Shown here: positions 22,789-34,537 of the stretch, piece by piece | Layout: the number at the start of each line of letters is the position of its first letter | Numbering within the stretch: position 1 is the stretch's first letter | NCBI RefSeq assembly: GCF_024323335.1 | Contig: NC_066585.1 | Location: forward strand, 346,200,846-346,264,845 | Direction of reading: 5' to 3' | Length of the DNA: 64,000 nucleotides | Origin: Lathyrus oleraceus | Lineage: Eukaryota; Streptophyta; Magnoliopsida; Fabales; Fabaceae | The notes under the pieces: generated by a model | Told to the model about the DNA's origin: nothing | Databases searched by the model: none | Seen by the model: only the letters and a program-made list of their open reading frames with translations | Program-made: the position numbers and the translations under genes

Positions 22789-24733
22789 ATTTACGAAACC
22801 ATGCATCGGATAGTTGTTTATTTTCTGTATTAATATGATTAAAAGACAGAATGAATCAAAGAATAAACGAGTAATTAAATTTGGCATCATGTGTGTATGA
22901 TTTGGATGATTGATGTTGACTACGCTTCGGAACCGACAGTAGTATGGTGAAGCAGCGATACATCGATCGTCCATAGGTTATGCAATTGAGACCGATCAAC
23001 TTATATATGATATAAGTAATACTAATGAAAAGTACGGTATATATGATATATTGTTTCTGTTTCGTTCATTTAAACACTAAATGGTTGTTTTCCTTTGAGC
23101 GATCAATGCTCATTTGCTTCGGAATCCGACATTAGTATGGTGAAGCAATGACCTGTTGATCAATCATACTGAATCAACAATCGAGGTGTGTTTGACGGTC
23201 TGAAATTGGTGCATTAGGGTTAGTGACGGTGCAAGGGTTATGTTGTCAAAGAGATATGCATTGAGGGCTTGTTGGAACACGTCTGTTGACTGTTTCAAAG
23301 CGCTATTTTTTTGGCCGCGTGACGATCGTCATGGACCTGTGACGATCGTAACAAGCTGGACGTGACGGTCGTCACATGCTTTGTGACGGTCGTCACATTC
23401 ACAAATCCAGAATTTTAGGCGTTTTTGTTACTTTGGCCGCGTGACGTTCGTCATGGGCCTGTGACAGTCGTAACAAGATGGACGTGACGGTCGTAACATG
23501 CTTGTGACGGTCGTCACATTCACAGAGTCAGAATTCTCGGGGTTTCCGTTTTGTGACTGCGCAAGAATTGTGTTGATGCAAAACGAAGTCGATTTCAAAT
23601 GAATTGTTCGTCCGTTGACCGGGCAGCGGAACCCCCGGCTAACTCTGCGTAGTGTGATCGGTCGCCGAAATTTAATTTGGTTTTAAGTAATTAAAGAAAT
23701 TAAAATTAATAATAATAATAATGTGTTTATTATTATTGCCTTGTGGTGATCAGTTATGGCCTTAGTTTTCCTTTATTTTGTTTTGGGTTTTTAAAATACG
23801 ACATGCATGTCGTGCCTCTCCTTTTAATCTCTTAATGTAACTTCTTTTCTCATCTCACTCCCTCGTATGTAAAACGAGTTTTTCTTTTATGTAATGCAAT
23901 ATTATGAAGAAAGAGAAGAATTCAATATCAAAGGAGGACAATGTTATGAAGAAAGAGAAGAATTCAAGGAAAGAGAAGAATTCAATATCAAATGAGGACA
24001 ACCTTGAAGATCTTGCTTGGAGAAGCTTAGATCGTTATTAGGTTAGCTTAGGTTCTCTCATTGGCTTGGGAGAACAATTGTGCTAGGGGCCATAATTGTT
24101 TCATTATGTATGTTGATGCGTGTGAATGTATGTTGATGCATGTGAATATATGTTGTTGCATGTGAGAGACAATTTATATGATAAATAAGCCGGTGAGATC
24201 AGAATAATTGCAATTCCCTCAAAAATTAAATATTAAGTTTATGCTTTTCAAGTTTTAGCACTCATCAAGACTAGTATCGAATAATGTAGGTTTCGCCTAC
24301 GCGAGGTGCATGTTCTATATTAGTAAGGTGCGATGGGATAATTGTAATATCCAATTGCTAAAACAATGGGTCAAACTTGACTAAACAAATTATAATAACA
24401 TTATATATGTTTAGAAGCAAGAGTTGGAAATGATCCATATGATGGATTGGAATAAGGAGTTATTCACCCAACTGAAATTTTCGAGAGTTGTATGAGATAC
24501 AATTGGAAGGAGTTCCTACCTAAATAACCTAGTTTTGTGTAATCCGCCTATGTGGACTTAGAACAAAGTGAAATATGGATCTCGACCCACTAGAAAATCT
24601 TCCAAAGGGATTTTCCGAATCAAATGATGAGGGTCATTTGTTTTGAGTAAAATAGTGGGAGCATATTTAATTAAAGGCCTAATTAAATATGTTATTGATA
24701 CTTATATTTTCATTAATTCTCATGTAGATTACC
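22789..24733 (+). other. Long leader of the second copia element
   Basis: About 1.9 kb between primer site and gag ATG (24734). It holds a 122-base tandem duplication rich in palindromes at 23312-23525, a purine-rich repeat (GAAGAAAGAGAAGAATTCAA, twice between 23904 and 23990) and a (AAT)n run near 23706. No coding frame was seen. Confidence 0.6.
23312..23525. repeat. Two 122-bp tandem units with eight GTGACGGTCGTCAC-type palindromes
   Basis: Units start at about 23313 and 23435 with GGCCGCGTGACG. Each contains four TGACGnnCGT(C/A)A palindromes with small variations, several perfect (for example two in 23361-23396). TGACG is also the core recognised by plant TGA-type bZIP factors. Location in the leader after the primer site is also where retroviral RNAs carry packaging and dimerisation hairpins. 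Confidence 0.8.
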
Positions 24734-25379
24734 ATGACAACAAACACCTCTAACAACATCTTGCGATCAATTCTTGACAAGGAAAAATTGTCTGGGACAG
24801 ATTTTCTGGATTGACACCGAAACCTAAGGATTGTCCTCAAACATGACAGAAAGTTGTATGTCTTGGAGAAACCTGTTCCTGAAGAGGAACCTCCTAGTTC
24901 TGCACCTAAGGCAGAAAGAGATCCTTATAAGAAGCATGTCGATGATGCCAATGAAACTGCTTGTCTCATGCTAGCTACCATGAACTCAGAATTGCAAAAG
25001 CAACATGAGAACATGACAGTGTTCGATATGATCGAACACCTGAAGATGCTCTATCAAGAGCAAGCAAGGCATGAAAGGTTTGAAGTTTCAAAAACCCTTT
25101 TTCAATGTAAGTTAGCTGAGGGAGCCCCTGTAAGTCCCCATGTGCTCAAGATGATTGGGTACGTGGAAAACCTTGAAAGGTTGGGTTTTCCCCTCGGAAA
25201 GGAACTTGCGACTGATGTGAACTTGCGGCTGATTTGTCCATATCATTCATAAAGGGAAAGGCAAGGAAGTTGCCAAACCCAGACCCACTGTTGCTACTTT
25301 GAAGCCTAGTGGAGGCATAGCAAAGGCAGGCACCTGCTTCCGTTGCGGTAAGACCGGACACTGGAAGAGAAACTGCCCA
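24734..25379 (+). pseudogene. Copia gag remnant with zinc knuckle
   Basis: ATG 24734 opens a gag whose codon for Trp in the FLDW motif is TGA (about 24812), followed by the open stretch 24854-25252. It contains KLYVLEKPVPEE, then ETACLMLATM, FDMIEHLKMLYQEQAR and LAEGAPVSPHVLKMIGYVEN, the standard copia gag ladder. A deletion near 25230 removes the end of the domain. The zinc knuckle CFRCGKTGHWKRNC at 25335-25376 is intact in the next frame. Confidence 0.8.
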
Positions 25380-25439
25380 AAGTACCTGGAAGATACGAAG
25401 AATGGAGTAGAGACTTCAACTTCAGGTATTTTTGTTATT

Positions 25440-25877
25440 AAAATAAATTTATTTACTTCTGCATCATGGGTATTAGATACTGGATGCGGTTCTCACATTT
25501 GTACAAATGTGCAGGGGCTGAAAAGGATTATAGATGTGGCAAAAGGTGAAGTTGACCTACGAGTTGGCAATGGAGCAAAGGTTGCTGCTTTAGCCGTAGG
25601 AACTTATGTATTGACTTTACCTAGTGGTTTAATAATTCAGTTAGAGAACTGTTGTTATGTACCTGCAATTAGCAGGAATATTATTTCCATTTCTTGTTTG
25701 GACAAGTTTGGTTTTTCATTTATAATAAAGAACAATTGTTGCTCAATTTATTTGAATGATATATTCTATGCTGCTGCACAAATGAGCAATAGACTATATG
25801 TCCTTGATCTCGAAATGCTTATTTATAACATTAATACTAAAAGGGTGAAACCTAACGAGTTAAAACCAACTAGGTAA
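25440..25877 (+). pseudogene. Copia protease and start of integrase
   Basis: SWVLDTGCGSHICTN at about 25465-25510 carries the aspartic protease Asp-Thr-Gly core. LENCCYVPAISRNIISISCLDK follows, in the usual place (quoted in outline). The integrase zinc-binding region and most of its catalytic core are missing: the sequence jumps at about 25877 to the third catalytic region. Confidence 0.75.
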
Positions 25878-26345
25878 GAATATTAAAACTCTTCGATCAA
25901 ATCGAGGTGGTGAGTATTTAAGCCTAGAGTTTGATGACCATCTGAAAGAGTGTGGGATCTTATCCCAACTTACTCCTCCTGGAACACCCCAATGGAATGG
26001 TGTATCTGAGAGAAGAAATCGAACCATGTTAGACATGGTCCGATCCATGATGAGTCACGCCGATCTTCCAAACTCCTTTTGGGGACATGCACTATTGACA
26101 GCAGCTTACACACTTAACCGTGTTCCATCCAAAAAAGTTGAGAAGACACCACATGAGATATGGAGTGGTAAGAAACCACATATGTCTTACATGAAGATTT
26201 GGGGTTGCGAAGTTTATGTGAAACGACAAGTTTCAACTAAGCTTGAGCCCAAATCTGACAAATGCTTATTTGTGGGGTATCCTAAAGAAACAAGAGGGTA
26301 TTATTTCTATAATCCTTCTGAGGGCAAAGTGTTTGTCGCTTGAAC
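25878..26345 (+). pseudogene. Copia integrase C-terminal part
   Basis: Readable as GGEYLSLEFDDHLKECGI, then WNGVSERRNRTMLDMVRSMM with the third catalytic Glu, FWGHALLTAAYTLNRVPSK and MKIWGCEVYVKRQ. The first two catalytic Asp residues lie in the deleted part. Confidence 0.75.
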
Positions 26346-26559
26346 TGAAGTTTTCCTAGAAAAGGATTTTATTTCCAAAGGAACCAGTGGGAGGAAAGTA
26401 GAGCTTGAAGAAATTCAAGAATCACAAAGCATCGATACACCTATGGAGGAATTAGAGCAGGAAACACAAGTTGTTGTGGAAGAGCAACCTGCTCAAGTAG
26501 AACAAGACCAACGTAGGTCAGGCAGGATATGTTACCTACCTGAGAGATATGGATATCTC

Positions 26560-27240
26560 ATAACTGATCAAGGTAATGTATTACTCATGGATCAAGAACG
26601 AATATGAGCCTTGTGTCTACAAGAAGGTTAGTGGGAGCATGATCGTTTTCCTGGTATTATATGTAAATGACATATTACTCATTGGAAACGATGTCCCTAC
26701 CCTGCAACAAGTAAAGTCTTGGTTGGGGAAATCCTTTTCTATGAAGGACCTAGGTGAAGCAGCCTATATATTAGGAATCAGAATCTATAGAGATAGATCA
26801 CAAAACTGCTTGGCCTAAGTCAGAGTACATACATAGACAAAGTGTTGAGACGCTTTAATATGCATGATTCTAATGGTTATGTGTTTTGCTTAAACGGTGG
26901 CGTTGTGAGCTGGAAAAGTTCAAAGCAAGATACAGTTGCTGATTCTACAACCGAGGCCGAGTATATTGCTGCCTCAACTGCAGCAAAGGAAGCTGTTTGG
27001 ATCAAAAAGTTCATTAGTGAACTTGGCATAGTTCCTAGCATTATGGATCCCATTGGTCTCTATTGTGATAACAATGGTGCTATCGCACAAGCTAAGGAGC
27101 CTAGATCTCACCAACGATCCAAACACATACTTAGGCGTTATCACCTCATTCGAGAGATAATAGATAGAGGAGATGTGAAAATATGCAGAGTACCTACACT
27201 TGACAATATTGCAGACCCACTGACAAACCCTCTTGCGTAA
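26560..27240 (+). pseudogene. Copia RT (truncated) and RNase H
   Basis: The N-terminal half of RT is deleted. The rest includes YEPCVYKKVSGS and the active-site segment YVNDILLIGND (about 26660), where the first catalytic Asp of YVDD is Asn. After a stop at 26816, RNase H resumes out of frame: VVSWKSSKQDTVADSTTEAEY and KEAVWIKKFI (26902-27015), ending ADPLTNPLA. The substitution and deletion make it catalytically dead. Confidence 0.8.
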
Positions 27241-27314
27241 CAGAAGCATGATGGCCATACTAGATCTATGGGCATTAGGGGTATGCCTGATTGGCTCTAG
27301 TGCTAGTGGGAGAT

Positions 27315-28411
27315 TGTTGGTGTAAGCCCTAAAGGCCAATACTTTTGGTACTTGTATCGAATTATTTATTAATAATAAAAGGCTTTTTCTTTATTACGTT
27401 TGTTTAATAAAGTCCCTAGAATAGCTAGTTCGTTTAATGTATCAAGTGTGACTTAATCATGAGATCATATTAAACATAAGGATATTATTCTTAAAGTATC
27501 CGTAGTCGAGCTTTATTGTGAAGTGGGATAACATTAAAGCATTAATACTATTATGTATATGGACTGATGATCACATCTCATGGTTCATGGATAAGGAGTT
27601 ATCAAGTCTTAAACATAGGTATGAATATTAAGAGTAATATTTATACTGGATTGACCCGCTATGAGAATACTATATAGAAAGTTATGCAAAGTGTAATAAG
27701 TTACTCTAATGGTGATAATGGTGTATACCACCCTTCGACCTGAAACCACTATGGACCCTAGATGTAGAGTCGAGTGCTTTATTGTTGATCAAACATTGTC
27801 CGTAACTGGATAACCATAAAGACAGTTGATGGGTACTCCATGAAGCATGATGAGGGACATGAGTGACCTAGATGGAATTTTCCCATCCTGCATAGCAGGA
27901 TAGATGTCTATGGGCCCAATATTGAACTGGACAAGGATGACACGGTCTATACCTTGTGTTCAATATATACATAAGGGCAAAAGGGTAATTATGCACATAA
28001 GTATTATCACAGATGGATTTGTCATATCACATGACATTTTCGTGTCTTGGGTAGTAGTGATGTGTTGCTAGATACCACTCACTATTTATTATGTTAAATA
28101 TGTGATTTAATATAATTGCCAATGCCACGAAAACCTACAGGGTCACACACAAAGGACGGATTGATGAGAGATAGAGTAACTAAAGAACACCGTAAGGTAC
28201 GGTGCACTTAAGTGAATTGTAGAACATCGTAAGGTACGGTGTACTTAAGTAGAATACGAAATATGGTAAGGTACCACACGCTTAAGTGAATTTGGCATAT
28301 TATAAGATATGGGCCAAATACACTTAAGTGGGTTTTTTAGCTCGAAGCCCACACAAGTGGTTCTATAAATAGAACCCTTGTGCAGAAGCATTCATTGCGG
28401 TTTCATTTTTG

Positions 28412-28481
<70 letters not shown>

Positions 28482-28706
28482 GCCTTCATTCTTAGTAGCT
28501 AGCACTGAGATTGAAGGAATCCGTTCGTATGGACTGAGTAGAGGTGTTGTCGTCATTCAACGTTCGTGATCGCTCCGTAGATCTGCATCAAAGGTTTCAA
28601 TCGTCATAAGAGGTAACTATTTTATCACTGATCATGCCCATTTGTAAGGATCACTAAAGGAGAAAATTTTAATTTCCGCTGCGTTTTGGATCGCCAATCT
28701 CCTTCA
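27315..28706 (+). repeat. 3' LTR of the second copia element
   Basis: 1392 bases, preceded by the polypurine tract TAGTGGGAGAT (27304-27314). The (CT)n tract at about 28416-28478 is longer than in the 5' LTR. Scattered substitutions relative to the 5' LTR suggest moderate age. Confidence 0.92.
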
Positions 28707-30906
28707 GCTCCACGGCTGATGAAAATCATCCTGTTATGGAATGGATCCCTGAACTTACTCTCAACATCCCTATTAATGAACTTATGGTTCTTTGTGATAC
28801 CACCATGGATTTCAAAAAATTGAAGGACAATGGCTTCGATTTCTATGAGACCTTGGAATTCCAAGGATGGAAAAGATTTTTTTAAAGATTAATTCGTCAT
28901 GTTTATCCAGTGCTTGTGAAGCAGTTCTAGATACGCGTTGTTGTTACCAAAAATACAATCTCTTTCTTCGTTATGAACAGGAAGATTGTTGTCACTGAGA
29001 AATCAATTGCTAACCTAATTTCTCACAATGGCTGTGGAAAAGGGTTTACAACATAAAAACTGATGCAAGAAGAGAATCAATGGTAGCCTCTATTATTTTC
29101 AAGGAAGGAACAAAGTTGGATGAAGGCAAAAATCCAACTGCTAAAGACCTATCTGATAAGTTAAGGGTGTGGTTTAAGATAATTATGGGATGTATTCATT
29201 ATCGACCCTGTACAAACTCCTCAGACTATATCAACACTATCCAGAAGTATATGTTGTTCTTCTTGGAAAAAAGGTACAAAATGGATCTTCCAGCAATATT
29301 GTTCAAGTTTCTTAGGGATTCTATTAGAGAAACTAGAACTGGAAACACATCCAAGAAGGGAAGGTACATTCCAAATGGAAGGTTAATTTCTAACATTCTG
29401 GTTGAAAATGGTCTTGTCGATGACCTTCTAATCAACAGTTTAACTAAGGAGCTGGTGAAAGATGCTGGAAAGATCTTTTGGGGGAAGAATCTCAAGAGCA
29501 TGAGTCTCATATCCAAGGTAATAAAGCCAAATATCATTCCTTCAAAGGATAATATTTGTGGAATGAGGATTTCGGTGGACAACTTCCCAATCTTCACCAA
29601 GATTGATCCTCCAGAAATTATGATGTCTTACCTTGAGAGTTATCTCAAGGATGGTATTGACCCAATGGTTGACCTCGTGAAGTTCTCGTGAAGTCCGATC
29701 TTCAAGACCTCGTAAGAAGAAGAAGAAGAAGAAGGCTGCCACCTTTTTGGATGAAGATGAGGTTCGTCTCATTGAGTGCCAGAAAGAAATACTTCTGCAG
29801 GACACATATAGTGTTATGCATAAATCTTCTAGAGATTCTGACACTTCTACTACTGGTAAGCTTCCTAAGGCCAAAATCTTTTTGTTTCTGATTCTGTTAA
29901 TTCTAAAAGGATCTTACCAATTCAACCACCTCACATTTCACAACCAAATTCATCTCCTTCTCAAACCATTCCCATTTCACAACCACTTCCTATAGAAACG
30001 CTTGTGTTAGAACCTGTTTCAGAACCTGTTACAGAAACTCCCACAGTTTCTGAAACTCAGTTACAACAACAACAACAAATACCACTAACACCACCTCCTT
30101 CACAGTTACCTTCATCACCTATTCCATCTCCATCTCAGACTGTTTCTGCTCCCTACATTGAAAATACAAATATAACAACATCCATAAGACATCCTTCAAG
30201 ATATTTCAGTAACCTAGTGTTTGAAGGTACTCCCGAAGGCTTGTTCAATTTTGAACCTGAACTAGAAGTATCTAATTCAGAAACACCCAAGGTCATTCCC
30301 CTTTCTCTTCCAACTATTTATGGTTCGGATCCTCATCCAACCATCACATATCTTTATGTCAGAATCCTTAAACCACCTAAACCAAACCCTAATATTGGTA
30401 AGATTCTAAATAATTTTGAGTTAGACTCAAGAAGTCGCCTTCATGCAGCTATGACGACTACTCATTCATCAGCTAATTCTGCTGAAAGTGACTCAGCTTG
30501 GGAAGACTAGAAAAGTTGGATAAACTCCAAAATCTCAAAGCTAAAGAACTTTGGGTACAAAGTATTTGAAAGAAACTTTCCTTCTAGATTTGTACCCCTA
30601 ATGGAAATCTAGAAGTTATGAAATACTCCATTGTGTCTTCCTACTCCAGAGATTAAGGAAGTTATTCCAGAAGCTGAGTTAGATTCTGGGCATCCAGAAT
30701 GCATCATGGAAAAAGTTATTGCTCAACCGATTGCTTCTGAAGAAGCTGTTACTCAACCGGTTGCTTCTGAAAACCATCATATTGAGGTTTCTCATAATCA
30801 ACAGCCTGCTAGAACCTCTTATGGGGATATTCCTGGTGTGCTTCGAAAGACCATCGGGGAATTGAAAGTTGAGAATGCCCTGGTCAAAGAATGTCTGGAT
30901 ATATAG

Positions 30907-31823
30907 GAAATGATGTTTCAGTTGATACTATCCAGACTTCCGCCTCCTCCTCCTCCTCGAAATCGTTCATATTTATAAAAAAATATTTTTTTGCACTTTG
31001 TGTCTTTTCATTTTGCTTACAACTTGTTTGTACTCATTTTCTTCCTTTTGGAACAACTTAATGAAAATCATGTTTGTTTCTTTCCATCACTTTTATTTTA
31101 TTTGTCTATATCTTTTTGATTTATGACAAAGGAGGAGAAACATAATAAAAGGGGATAATCGTAATTGATTTTGATATACCTATATTCATAAATTAAAACC
31201 CAAACATTGTTTAATGTTTTTTCTAACAACTACTTCAAAGAATAGTTTGTTAAGTGTTTTATAGAGATAAGTTCAAACATCAGAAGCTTTACCGATGTTT
31301 GAGAAGAATATCAACAAGGAATCAGATCCAAGGATTGAGTCTTCAAGGAATTAAGAACTAGGCTCTGAACTTAGAATTTGGAAATCAAACTTTTAAGAAG
31401 AAAACCCTTAACCAGATTCTAAAAGGTCTTTTCAAAGAAATTTTTATTCAAAGGTGACAAAGCTCTGAAAGAGAATTTCAAAGAGAGCTCGAATTCAAGC
31501 TTCTGAAGATAACCAGGATCTAAAGCTTCTTTAAAAGAATTCAAGCAAGCTTCTGAAGTGAAGCTCATCAGAATGTTGATGTTAATAAACCATGCTTTGG
31601 ACAAAATCAAGCAATTTTTGAAGACAAACCAGATTCTGATGGAAGATCATTTTAGTACTTCAAAAAGGTTAATTAGGAATGTTCTCTTTCATTCTGATTT
31701 TATCTTTTTAGCATTATACATCAGGGGAAGTTTTGTGCTTCTGTAAGATGTATCCATCTATGATTACCCTATATAAAATTGTTCATCAAATACATGTTTT
31801 TGTCATCATAAAAAGGGGGATAT
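30907..31823 (+). other. SIRE 3' non-coding region with polypurine tracts
   Basis: A-rich and Gln/Glu-codon-like repetitive DNA. Purine runs occur at 31129-31158 (AAAGGAGGAGAAA, AAAAGGGGA) and directly before the 3' LTR at 31810-31820 (AAAAAGGGGGA). The latter is the functional polypurine tract by position. Confidence 0.65.
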
Positions 31824-34532
31824 TGTTAGAACAAGATTTGGTTCTGCATCTATACCTTAAGTTTTGATGATAACAATGTTGTATTTGTGTGAGAACAATT
31901 CTGGTACCCTAATGGTTTTTTATTGTGTAGCTTTAATAGCTAGTTCTGATTCTGAGTATATGACGTACAAAGTCATCACTTTCTGGACAATGAGTTCCAA
32001 TTCTGCTTCTCCTCCTATCCTAAGAAGTTCTGAAAGATGTTCAAAGTTGTTGTTGCAATGATCTTTCTGCTTCTGTGTTGATTAACTCCTGAGAAACTTC
32101 TGAAGAGACGTTATGTTGCTGATGCTACATTCTCCTAATTTGTGCTTCTGGACGTGACTATAATCATTAAGCTTCTAAAGAATGGCAAGCTTCTGAAGTT
32201 GTGTTACTTAGTTAAAGATTTTGAAGATCTCAAGCCAGACGTTGAGGTTATCAAGGTTCCGACTAAAGAGTCTGAAGATTTTGAAGATACTAAAGATCTC
32301 CAGCAAGACTGCTGACACTGTCAAGGTTCTGACTGAGGATTCCAAAGTTTTTGAATCCAACTGTATGTTTCTTCATTTCATGTTTCACCAACTTTCAACA
32401 TAAGCCAATGAACTTGAAGATAAGACCAAATAGGTACGTGATCAAATAGTACATAGTACAAATCAAATATTCTTTCCACCACCTGATTTCATGGGCAAAA
32501 AAAACAGTACTATACATCACACTTGTCACTGAATTTGTGGGCGAAGGACAATATACAATATCACTCCTTTCACCATCCAATAGTGAACAACCGCTCTATT
32601 TGGTTTCCCCATTTTGCCCTCTAACAATCTTCTCCTTATGCTATATAAGTGGTATTGGTGTAAGCCCTAGAGGCCAATACTTTTGGTACTTGTATCGAAT
32701 TATTTATTAATAATAAAAGGCTTTTTCTTTATTATGTTTATTTAATAAAGCCCCTATAATAGCTAGTCTGTTTAATGTATCAAGTGTGACTTAATCATGA
32801 GATGCCATTAAAATAAGGACATTATTCTTAAAGTATCCGTAGTCGAGATTTATTGTAAAGTGGGATAACATTAAAGCATTAAGACTATTATGTATATAGA
32901 GTGATGATCACATCTCATGGGTCATGGATAAGGAGTTATCAAGTCTTAAACATAGGTATGAATATTAAGAGTACTATTTATACTGGATTGACCCGCTATG
33001 AGAATACTATATAGAATGTTATGCAAAGTGTCATAAGTTATTCTCATTGTGATAGTGGTGTATACCACCCTTCGACCTGAAATCACTATGGACCATAGAT
33101 GTAGAGTCGAGTGTCTTATTGCTGATCAAACGTTGTCCATAATTGGATGACCATAAAGACAGTTGATGAGTACTCCACGAAGCATGCTGAGGGACATGAG
33201 TGACCTAGATGGAATTTGCCCATCCTGCGTAACAGGATAAATGTCTAAGGGCTCAATATTGAACTGGACAAGGATGACACGGCCTATGCCTTGTGTTTAA
33301 TATAGACATAAGGGCAAAAGTGTAATTGTACACATAAGTACTATCACAAAAGGATTTGTCATATCACATGACATTTTTGTGTCTTGGGTAGCAGTGATGT
33401 GTTGCTAGATACCGCTCACTGTTTATTATGTTAAATATGTGATTTAATATAATTGCTAATGTCGCGAAAACCTACAGGGTCACACACAAAAGGACAGATT
33501 GATGAGAGATGGAGTACATAAGGAACACCGTAAGGTACGGTCCACTTAAGTGAATTGTAGAACATCGTAAGGTACGGTGTATTTAAGTAGAATACGAAAT
33601 ATGGTAAGGTACCATGCGCCTAAGTGATTTTGGCATATCATAAGATATGGGTCACATACACTTAAATGGACTTTTTAGCTTGCAGCCCACACAAGTGGTT
33701 CTATAAATAGAACCCTTGTGCAGAAGCATTGATGCAGTTGAAATTTCATTTTATGTCTCTCTCTCTCTCTCTCACTCAAAGCCTTCATTCGTAGCAGCTA
33801 GCATTGAGATTGAAGGAATCCGTTCGTTTGGATTGAGTAGAGGCGTTGTCACCATTCAACGTTCGTGATCACTCCTTAGATTTGCATCAAAGGTTTCAGT
33901 CTCCACAAGAGGTAACTATTCTATCACTGATCATGCCCATCCGTAAGGATCACTAAAGGAGAAAAAAATTGCGTTTTGGATCGCTATTCTCCTTCAAGTG
34001 GGACTTGGAGCCTTGAAGAAAAAAAGAATGTTGAAGCGCTGCAATATTTGGAAAAGCCTAAATTCTTTGTGAAAATTTATCTTTTTATACACAGTTTTTC
34101 TTTAAGTATTTGTTTATCATTTGCGTAAAATTTGCTTGTGCAGATGTAACTTGTAACACACAAAATATTATTCAAACTGTTTGTGTAATTCCTTAAGGAG
34201 ACTAGGGTATAGTTAGATTCTTAAGAAGAGAAAGAAAGGTGTTCTTTGTGAGTTCTTAAGGAGACTAAGGTATAGTAGAATCCTTGAGAAGACAAAGAAG
34301 GTTATTCTTTGTGATTATTGTAATCAATTGATTATAGTAGATTAAGTCCTTGTGTATAAGGCAAAATCACCTTGGTGGGTGGACTAGAGTAGCTTTGAGT
34401 TTCAAGTGAACCATGATAAACTAATAGTGTTTTTTATCTCTTTGTTATTAACATGGTGTTCTTGAGTTGGTAAAATGCTTTTGTTTTTAATATCCAATTC
34501 CACCCCCCCTTCTTGTGTTTTTCACATCTTCA
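31824..34532 (+). repeat. 3' LTR of the SIRE element, interrupted by a solo LTR
   Basis: LTR sequence runs 31824-32652 and 33997-34532, with the foreign solo LTR between. It differs from the 5' copy at many positions, so the insertion is not recent. It ends CTTCA, keeping the canonical CA. Confidence 0.9.
32653..33996 (+). mobile_element. Solo LTR of the second copia family
   Basis: 1344 bases homologous over their full length to the LTR at 21395, with the first dinucleotide mutated (TATTGGTGTAAG). It is flanked by the perfect duplication AGTGG (32648-32652, 33997-34001). No internal sequence, so it arose by recombination between the two LTRs of a full copy. The SIRE LTR TATA box (CTATATAAG) ends right at the insertion point. 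Confidence 0.92.
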
Positions 34533-34537
34533 GTGGT

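Larger units (their letters stand above)
21395..28706 (+). mobile_element. Degenerate Ty1/copia element, possibly Angela lineage
   Basis: LTRs 21395-22774 and 27315-28706 start TGTTGGTGTAAGCCC and end CTCCTTCA. Flanks are GCTCT (21390-21394) and GCTCC (28707-28711), a target duplication with one later change. Inside are the primer site, a long leader, gag, zinc knuckle, protease, part of integrase, a truncated RT and RNase H, all in + orientation. Gag style and leader length suggest the Angela lineage, from memory only. Deletions in integrase and RT mean it cannot move on its own. Confidence 0.85.
21341..30906 (+). pseudogene. SIRE third (env-like) frame, split by the second copia element
   Basis: Begins at ATG 21341 with a Gln-rich start and a stop after 10 codons, is cut at 21394 by the copia insertion, and resumes at 28707. 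Readable parts are ENHPVMEWIPELTLNI (28718), the 203-codon open stretch 29080-29691 (MVASIIFKEGTKLDEG...), a Lys/Arg/Glu-rich low-complexity run from (GAA)n at 29711-29732, a Pro/Ser/Thr/Gln-rich domain at 30004-30510, and a last part at 30631-30906 with a VENALVKECLD helical end. Sireviruses often carry such a frame, called env-like, of uncertain role. No convincing signal peptide or membrane anchor is visible here, so envelope function is not supported. Confidence 0.65.
13242..34532 (+). mobile_element. Maximus/SIRE-type Ty1/copia element with nested insertions
   Basis: Bounded by LTRs starting TGTTAGAACAAGATTTGG (13242 and 31824) and ending ...CTTTA (14631) and ...CTTCA (34532), flanked by the 5-base duplication GTGGT (13237-13241, 34533-34537). 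The order gag, protease, integrase, RT, RNase H and a long third reading frame after pol identifies a Sirevirus. Removing the hAT element, the second copia and the solo LTR leaves about 11.4 kb, a normal size for this lineage. All coding parts carry stops and frameshifts. Confidence 0.9.

Noticed and set aside
29080..29691. Independent host gene of 203 codons
   Set aside because: It lies in the third frame of the SIRE element, in phase with neighbouring remnants across the insertion site.
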